Assembly (NCBI GenBank): GCA_900548635.1 | Contig: URLP01000057.1 | Span: forward strand, 1-10,195 | Direction: 5' to 3' | DNA from: an uncultured Megasphaera sp. | GTDB lineage: Bacteria > Bacillota > Negativicutes > Veillonellales > Megasphaeraceae | DNA length: 10,195 bases | Shown: one piece after another, positions 6,345 to 10,195 of the stretch | Position numbering within the stretch: position 1 is the first letter of the stretch | Layout of the letters: every line of letters starts with the position of its first letter | The notes under the pieces: model-generated | The model's database searches: none | Seen by the model: the letters and a program-made list of their open reading frames with translations, nothing else | Told to the model about the DNA's origin: nothing | Translations under genes and position numbers: made by a program

Positions 6345-7550
6345 ATGAAGAAATGGAAAAAATGGCTGACGACGATTGTCACCAGTTTGTCTCTCTGCGT
6401 CGTCCCGGCGGCCATGGTCTCGGCCGCTTCGACTGTAGAAACACTGCTCTACGGGGCTGCCGCCATGGCCCTGGCCAAACAGCAGCTGATGCAGATGGAT
6501 AATACACAGCAGCAGAAGATGCTGGCCAACACAAAATCCCAGACCGGCGTCGTCGACAACGAAGCCTACAGCGACCGTTTGGAAAATATCCAGCGCAACC
6601 TCGTCGCTACGGGCCTCATCCAGCGCAACTACGACGTCTATGCCAATCCCTCGAAGGACCTCAACGCCTTTGAAACAATCGGCGGCGTTATTTCCGTCAA
6701 TAAAGGCATGCTCGATGCCCTCAACGATGACGAACTGGCCTTTACGCTCTGCCATGAAATGCAGCACGGTGAAAAGCGCCATGCCGTCAACGGCGTCCTC
6801 AAGAGCATCGGCATTTCGACCCTCGTCGACGTTTCTCTCGGCGGCAATGCCGATGTCCTCGATATCCTCCTGGGCAGCGTGGCCGTCAACTATATCGACA
6901 ACGAATTCGTCACCATGGACCAGGAAAAACAGGCCGATGCCCTGGGCTTCAACGTCCTCAAGAATTCGGGCTACAACGTCGGCGGTGCCGCAGCTTCCAT
7001 GGAATATGTCTATGAAAAATACGGCGAACTCTGGCAGGAAGGCTTCAAGCGGATCATCAGTCCGAACAACCATCCCCAGATGTCGAGCCGCATCGAAAAG
7101 CTGGCCGGCCGCATGAGTCTCTGGTCGGGCAACCACGTCCAGGTCGGCGGCAGCACGGTCTACGTCAACGCCCAGCCTGTCGTCACGCCGGCCGCAGCCG
7201 GGGACTATTCGTCGCGGCGCCGGGCTTTCATGGTTGCCGGCAACCTGGCCCGGGCCACGCATGATGTCTACGGCGAAGCGCCGAAGGAAAATCAGGTCGT
7301 CACGCAGACTCTGAACAAGAAGACGCCGTCGTGGAACGTCGCAGCCAAAGGAAATGACGTTTACGTCAACGACCTGCGCATCATGACCTGCGCCTCCGGC
7401 GACGACAGCCCGGCCATCGTCAAGAATATCCAGCAGGCCCTGGAAGCGAAACCAGCCATGCTGAGCAAGAAGGAAATCCAGAAGCAGAATAAAGCCTGGA
7501 CTCAGAAGTACGGTTATAAAGATAAAAAGGAGAAGAATGAAAAGAAGTAA
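6345..7550 (+). CDS. Secreted M48-family zinc metalloprotease with duplicated C-terminal module
   Basis: 401 residues from the chosen start; the frame is open further upstream but only this ATG has a proper ribosome-binding site. Residues 1-27 form a signal peptide (basic MKKWKKW, hydrophobic core, VSA then AS). C18 is not in a lipobox, so a soluble periplasmic protein is likely. The M48 peptidase domain spans about 70-255: the NAFETIGGVISVNKG segment (107-121), zinc-binding HEMQH (H137, E138, H141), the third ligand E194 in EKQAD, and HP at 243-244 before SSRIEKLAGRM. Relatives act in outer-membrane protein quality control. The C-terminal part (about 262-370) carries two copies of a VYVN-x5-T-x-A...GD-x-S motif (272 and 339), then a Lys-rich tail. 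It begins one base after the GIY-YIG stop and overlaps the next gene by 14 bases, which suggests coordinated synthesis with the SGNH hydrolase. Confidence 0.93.
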   Translation: MKKWKKWLTTIVTSLSLCVVPAAMVSAASTVETLLYGAAAMALAKQQLMQMDNTQQQKMLANTKSQTGVVDNEAYSDRLENIQRNLVATGLIQRNYDVYANPSKDLNAFETIGGVISVNKGMLDALNDDELAFTLCHEMQHGEKRHAVNGVLKSIGISTLVDVSLGGNADVLDILLGSVAVNYIDNEFVTMDQEKQADALGFNVLKNSGYNVGGAAASMEYVYEKYGELWQEGFKRIISPNNHPQMSSRIEKLAGRMSLWSGNHVQVGGSTVYVNAQPVVTPAAAGDYSSRRRAFMVAGNLARATHDVYGEAPKENQVVTQTLNKKTPSWNVAAKGNDVYVNDLRIMTCASGDDSPAIVKNIQQALEAKPAMLSKKEIQKQNKAWTQKYGYKDKKEKNEKK

Positions 7551-8955
7551 AAGCGTTTTTTTCGCCGCTGCCCTCGTCGCCCTGACCCTGGGCTTCGGCA
7601 TCCTGGCCGGTGCCCGCCAGTCGACGGACAGCCACGGTGTCAATCTTACATTGGAAAAGGCGCGGCAGCATGCCGTCCAGGACAGTGAAGCGGCGCCGGT
7701 ACTGCGGGAAAAACCGCATGTGACCCTCCATTATCCGGCGTCGGATCCGGCCAATGCCCATCCTGTCCTGCGCTGGAGCCGCGTCGACGGAGCTGTCATG
7801 TATGACGTGCAGCTCCTGGAAAAGGAAGAAGAAAAAGATGCCGACGGCAATGTCAGCACGTCCTATGAACCCTTTATGGACGATAAGAAGGCCTATACGA
7901 CGGGGCTGGAACTGGATTTGCCCGATACGTTCCTGAAACAGGTCTTTTACTGGCGCGTCCGCGGTCTCGACCTCAAAGGGCGTCCGGTCAGTGAATTCTC
8001 GGATATCGAAGAGGCCCACGTCGATATGTTCCAGCCTTTCAAGCAGAAACCGACGCCCTTGTCTTTTTATAACCAAGGACCGAGCCAGAAGCTGCTCTAC
8101 CCGGTCTACGACTGGATTGCCGTACCGGGAGCGGCGAAGTATGAAGTAGAAATCCTCAATGCCCTGCCGGAGGACCCGAACGGCACGGCGCCGTCGGTGC
8201 ACCGTATCGACAGCTATACGTCGCAGTACGCCCAGCAGTATGACCAGAAAGCGCGCTTTGGCGGTCAGCCCTTCTACTGGCGCGTCCTGGCTTTGGACGG
8301 AGAAGGTAAGCCCATCGGCGGCTATTCCGATGCCCTGCCTTTTGAGCTGGATCCGGCCCAGGAAAAGGGCGGCGTCGCCATCTTCGGCGACAGCATCAGC
8401 CATGGCGGCGGCAGCATTTCCTATTCGCCGTCGGACTGGGACTTCAGCTACGCGTCGTACCTGACCTTCCCGACAATCAACCTCGCCCAGAGCGGCGATA
8501 CGAGCGCCATGGGCGTGGAACGCTTCGACCGCGATGTCCTGCCCTTCAAGCCGTCGTACGTCATCATCCTCATCGGCTCGAACAGCCTGCGCGCCGGCGT
8601 ACCGGCCGGGGAAGTCATCGATGATTTGAAGGCCCTCAAAGAAAAGGCGCTCCGGAACGGCATCAAGCCCGTCTTCCTGACGATTCCGCCCCTCAATCCG
8701 AAGAACATCAAGGCCGCTTTCGACCAGGATACGGCCGATGACTGGCGCGGCGCCATTGCCGAAGTCAACGACTATATCGAAAGCCAGGTCCACATCGACA
8801 TCACGCCGGGCATGGCCGACAGGAACGGCGAATTGAAGACCGAACTGGCCCTCGACGGCCTGCACCTCGACCCGCCGGGCAAAAAAATGATGGCTGCCGC
8901 CATCAACAACGCCTGGGCCAGCATCACGGCCCTGCCGGACAGTGCCTGGGAATGA
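7537..8955 (+). CDS. Exported SGNH/GDSL hydrolase with two fibronectin-III-like modules
   Basis: 472 residues. The N-terminus (MKRSKS, hydrophobic 7-24, AGA then RQ) is a signal peptide or membrane anchor. Two beta-rich modules of about 109 residues follow (about 60-165 and 175-272); both end in FYWRVxxLDxxGxP and then SD (137-156, 246-265), typical of FnIII-like folds. The catalytic domain (278-465) has block I GDS with nucleophile S286, block II glycine G320 (LAQSGDTS), block III N349 in IGSNS and block V D440/H443 (DGLHLDPPG). These are the residues of serine esterases or lipases such as carbohydrate acetylesterases; an envelope glycan or peptidoglycan substituent is a guess. Block III is normally GxND, here GSNS. 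The start at 7537 overlaps the protease gene by 14 bases; AGGAG at 7528-7532 lies four bases upstream, a little close. It is the last gene of the operon. Confidence 0.92.
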   Translation: MKRSKSVFFAAALVALTLGFGILAGARQSTDSHGVNLTLEKARQHAVQDSEAAPVLREKPHVTLHYPASDPANAHPVLRWSRVDGAVMYDVQLLEKEEEKDADGNVSTSYEPFMDDKKAYTTGLELDLPDTFLKQVFYWRVRGLDLKGRPVSEFSDIEEAHVDMFQPFKQKPTPLSFYNQGPSQKLLYPVYDWIAVPGAAKYEVEILNALPEDPNGTAPSVHRIDSYTSQYAQQYDQKARFGGQPFYWRVLALDGEGKPIGGYSDALPFELDPAQEKGGVAIFGDSISHGGGSISYSPSDWDFSYASYLTFPTINLAQSGDTSAMGVERFDRDVLPFKPSYVIILIGSNSLRAGVPAGEVIDDLKALKEKALRNGIKPVFLTIPPLNPKNIKAAFDQDTADDWRGAIAEVNDYIESQVHIDITPGMADRNGELKTELALDGLHLDPPGKKMMAAAINNAWASITALPDSAWE

Positions 8956-8961
8956 GGATAT

Positions 8962-8996
8962 CGTTCGTCGTAGGTCGTTCATCGTTGGTCGTTTGC
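8962..8996 (+). repeat. Degenerate heptamer tandem repeat downstream of the SGNH gene
   Basis: Five consecutive heptamers begin CGT: CGTTCGT, CGTAGGT, CGTTCAT, CGTTGGT, CGTTTGC. They start six bases after the stop codon. The stretch lies before the operon terminator and has no plausible reading frame of its own. Its seven-base period matches the unrelated heptamers at 3657-3677. Confidence 0.6.
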
Positions 8997-9024
8997 GAAT
9001 CGGGCTCGCTGACGCATCGCATGT

Positions 9025-9072
9025 AAAAGCAACCCCTCAGTCAGCGCAGCTGACTGAGGGGTTGCTTTTTTT
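9025..9072 (+). terminator. Strong rho-independent terminator of the PPIase-SGNH operon
   Basis: A perfect 21-bp stem pairs 9025-9045 with 9049-9069 around the loop GCA, and a run of seven T covers 9066-9072. The reverse direction has only four T after the stem, so it works mainly for the plus strand, though it may also stop read-through from the convergent deoR-like gene. Confidence 0.95.
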
Positions 9073-9110
9073 ATCGATTTTGCCGGACAGGCGGTGCATA
9101 GGATTCACGC

Positions 9111-9135
9111 GGGCCGCCGGTTATGGCGGCCCCTA
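9111..9135 (-). repeat. REP-like GC-rich palindrome overlapping the deoR-like stop codon
   Basis: GGGCCGCC (9111-9118) pairs with GGCGGCCC (9125-9132) around a six-base loop. On the minus strand it reads GTAGGGGCCGCC, loop, GGCGGCCCGCG. The outline GTAGGGGC...GCCCGCG matches, from memory, a widespread class of intergenic palindromes in many bacterial phyla. No T-run follows on the minus strand, which argues against a terminator. The TAG stop of the neighbouring gene is part of the GTAGGGG edge. Confidence 0.55.
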
Positions 9136-10065
9136 CAGCAATTTTTTGGCTGTAAACTGGTCCGTAATCAGGACGTTGGCGTAGCCGCCTTTGAGGGCGG
9201 CGCGGATGCTGTTGATTTTACCGGCACCGCCGGAGAGGAGAATGCTGTATTCTTTACCGCGCAGGTCGTCGAGGGCAATGCCGACGGTGCGGTCGTTGAG
9301 TTCCTGACTGGAGATATTGCCGTCTTTGTCAAAGAAGCGCGAGCAGATATCGCCGACGGCATGGCTCTTGAGGTATTCTTTTTCCCGGGTATCGGCATAG
9401 CCGAGGCGGAAGAAGAGGGCGTTGTCGCGGACCGTGCCGACGCTGAAGATGGCGATATTGGCGTTGCGGCCGAGTTCCAGGACGCGCCTGATGTGGCGGT
9501 CGCGGTAGACCATTTCCTTGACTTCCTTCGAATCGAAGAGGACCGGCAGGGGCAGGTACTGGGCGATAGTTTCGTAATTCTTGGCGAATTTTTCCAGGAT
9601 TTCGTTGGCGTACGTTTCACTCGACGACAAGGTGATGCCCCCTTCGAGCTGGACGATTTGGGCGCCCTTCAGGGCGTGGGGGATGAGCTGGTGCGAGAGG
9701 CTGTGCAGCGTCGTACCCCAGCCGACGCCGATGATGTCGCCGTCCTGGATGATTTCGTTGATATAGGACGCGCCGCGCTGGCCGATGTATTTCTTCACTT
9801 CTTCTTCGTCTTCAATAGGCGCATTGGCGATGCAGACATCGCGCAGGCCATAGGCAGCGGCGACTTTTTTTGCCAGCTGGCTCTGGTCCTCGATGGGATC
9901 GAAGATTTCGATACGGACGAAGCCCTTGTCTTTGGCGTACTGCAGGAGTCGCGAGACAGAGGGGCGGGAAAGCTTAAGCTCTTTGGCGATATCAGCCTGA
10001 CTGAAGCCGGACTGATAATACAGTTTTGCTGCGCTGATGGCAAGTTTGTCCTTATTGTGCTGCAT
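9133..10065 (-). CDS. deoR: SorC/DeoR-family sugar-phosphate-responsive transcriptional repressor
   Basis: 310 residues, the same length class as B. subtilis DeoR (deoxyribonucleoside regulator), which it resembles along its whole length from memory. The N-terminal helix-turn-helix covers about 21-43 (FSQADIAKEL then SRPSVSRLLQYAK). The sugar-binding domain (about 58-310) shows DGDIIGVGWGTTL (108-120), the YLPLPVLFD segment (170-178), RDRHIRRVLELGRNANIA (188-205), VGTVRD (209-214) and AVGDICSRFFD (236-246). In the family, binding of a phosphorylated sugar releases the repressor from DNA; for DeoR this is deoxyribose-5-phosphate. Residue 141 is Glu where B. subtilis DeoR has the Schiff-base Lys, so the effector may differ. 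The start at Met 10065 follows GGGGAG with seven bases between; a start at 10101 lacks this. Target genes (deoC, nupC or pdp) are not in the window. The symbol marks similarity, not proven function. Confidence 0.9.
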   Translation of the reverse strand: MQHNKDKLAISAAKLYYQSGFSQADIAKELKLSRPSVSRLLQYAKDKGFVRIEIFDPIEDQSQLAKKVAAAYGLRDVCIANAPIEDEEEVKKYIGQRGASYINEIIQDGDIIGVGWGTTLHSLSHQLIPHALKGAQIVQLEGGITLSSSETYANEILEKFAKNYETIAQYLPLPVLFDSKEVKEMVYRDRHIRRVLELGRNANIAIFSVGTVRDNALFFRLGYADTREKEYLKSHAVGDICSRFFDKDGNISSQELNDRTVGIALDDLRGKEYSILLSGGAGKINSIRAALKGGYANVLITDQFTAKKLL

Positions 10066-10072
10066 AAATGTT

Positions 10073-10078
10073 CTCCCC
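10073..10078 (-). promoter_or_regulatory. Ribosome-binding site that fixes the deoR-like start
   Basis: Minus-strand GGGGAG lies seven bases before the ATG at 10065-10063. The more upstream in-frame start at 10101 would place this site inside the coding region and has no such site of its own. Confidence 0.75.
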
Positions 10079-10114
10079 GACAAAATAGTGAAAAAATGCA
10101 ATATCTTATGCTCT

Positions 10115-10144
10115 ATTATCTCATTTTTGTGATATAAAAGGCAA
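10115..10144 (-). promoter_or_regulatory. Predicted promoter of the deoR-like gene
   Basis: On the minus strand TTGCCT (10139-10144), an 18-bp spacer and GATAAT (10115-10120) fit a sigma-70-type promoter. Transcription would begin near 10108, leaving a leader of about 43 bases. The surrounding region is AT-rich. No convincing palindromic operator was found, only a single TTCAA on the minus strand just upstream (about 10149-10153). Confidence 0.45.
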
Positions 10145-10155
10145 GTAGTTGAACC

Positions 10156-10179
10156 TCTCCCGCTTATAGAAGCGGGAGA
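10156..10179. repeat. GC-rich hairpin, possible IS200/IS605-type element end
   Basis: A perfect 10-bp stem pairs 10156-10165 with 10170-10179 around the loop ATAG. Plus-strand context is GTTGAACC, hairpin, TTCTTG. No T-run follows on either strand, so it is a poor terminator. The shape and wording resemble the subterminal hairpins of IS200/IS605 elements as I remember them, but no transposase is visible because the window ends 16 bases later. Confidence 0.35.
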
Positions 10180-10195
10180 TTCTTGAGAAGTTTGA

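Noticed and set aside
6396..6398. Possible lipoprotein cysteine (C18) in the M48 signal peptide
   Set aside because: The residues before it are L-S-L, not a lipobox ending in G, A or S, and a normal VSA cleavage site follows.
6273..7643. 456-codon minus-strand frame across the M48 gene
   Set aside because: It is antisense to a gene with signal peptide, HEMQH and EKQAD; the composition is that of a shadow in GC-rich DNA.
7420..8982. 520-codon minus-strand frame across the SGNH gene
   Set aside because: It is antisense to a gene with complete GDS, N and DxxH blocks. It has no recognisable domain and no supported start.
9111..9132. GC-rich hairpin as terminator of the deoR-like gene
   Set aside because: No T-run follows on the minus strand, so it fits a REP-like repeat better.
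10088..10133. Loose inverted repeat GTGAAAAAATG / CATTTTTGTGAT as a repressor operator
   Set aside because: Only about seven bases pair without mismatch and they are A/T runs, which is expected by chance in an AT-rich promoter.
9094..10137. 347-codon plus-strand frame across the deoR-like gene
   Set aside because: It is antisense to a clear helix-turn-helix repressor and rich in Ala, Asp, Val and Phe, typical of a shadow frame.

Overview
The window looks like chromosomal DNA of a diderm Firmicute of the Negativicutes, most likely Megasphaera or a close relative. This is inferred from three things. A trimeric autotransporter adhesin implies an outer membrane. The hydroxylamine reductase fits an anaerobic lifestyle. 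The SorC-type regulator closely resembles Bacillus subtilis DeoR, which points to Firmicutes. The species cannot be fixed from the sequence alone.

Layout. (1) 1-3656, plus strand: the 3' part of a large trimeric autotransporter adhesin gene, with 687-bp tandem repeats, several neck motifs, a YadA-type membrane anchor and an unusual coiled-coil tail after the anchor. (2) 3657-3801: a convergent intergenic region with a heptamer-repeat hairpin and a long terminator hairpin. (3) 3802-5373, minus strand: hcp, hydroxylamine reductase (hybrid-cluster protein). (4) 5374-5588: a divergent promoter region with an extended -10 promoter for hcp, a palindrome centred near -41.5 of that promoter (the position of a CRP/FNR-type activator), and a good promoter for the next operon. 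(5) 5589-8955, plus strand: a tightly packed four-gene operon of cyclophilin-type peptidyl-prolyl isomerase, small GIY-YIG protein, secreted M48 metalloprotease and exported SGNH/GDSL hydrolase. The last three are joined by a 1-base gap and a 14-base overlap. (6) 8956-9132: heptamer repeats, a strong 21-bp terminator stem and a REP-like palindrome. (7) 9133-10065, minus strand: a DeoR/SorC-family sugar-phosphate-responsive repressor whose stop codon lies at the edge of the REP-like palindrome. (8) 10066-10195: its promoter region and a GC-rich hairpin that resembles an IS200/IS605 element end.

How the parts work together. The operon in (5) looks envelope-directed: its last two products carry export signals, and the protease and hydrolase are translationally coupled. 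The adhesin displays a long fibre on the outer membrane. Hcp handles nitrosative stress products and is probably switched on by a CRP/FNR-family regulator. The points most worth following are the periplasmic coiled-coil tail of the adhesin, the M48-SGNH pair with duplicated beta-rich modules in both proteins, and the DeoR-like repressor that has Glu where B. subtilis DeoR has its effector-binding Lys141. No CRISPR array, tRNA or rRNA was seen.
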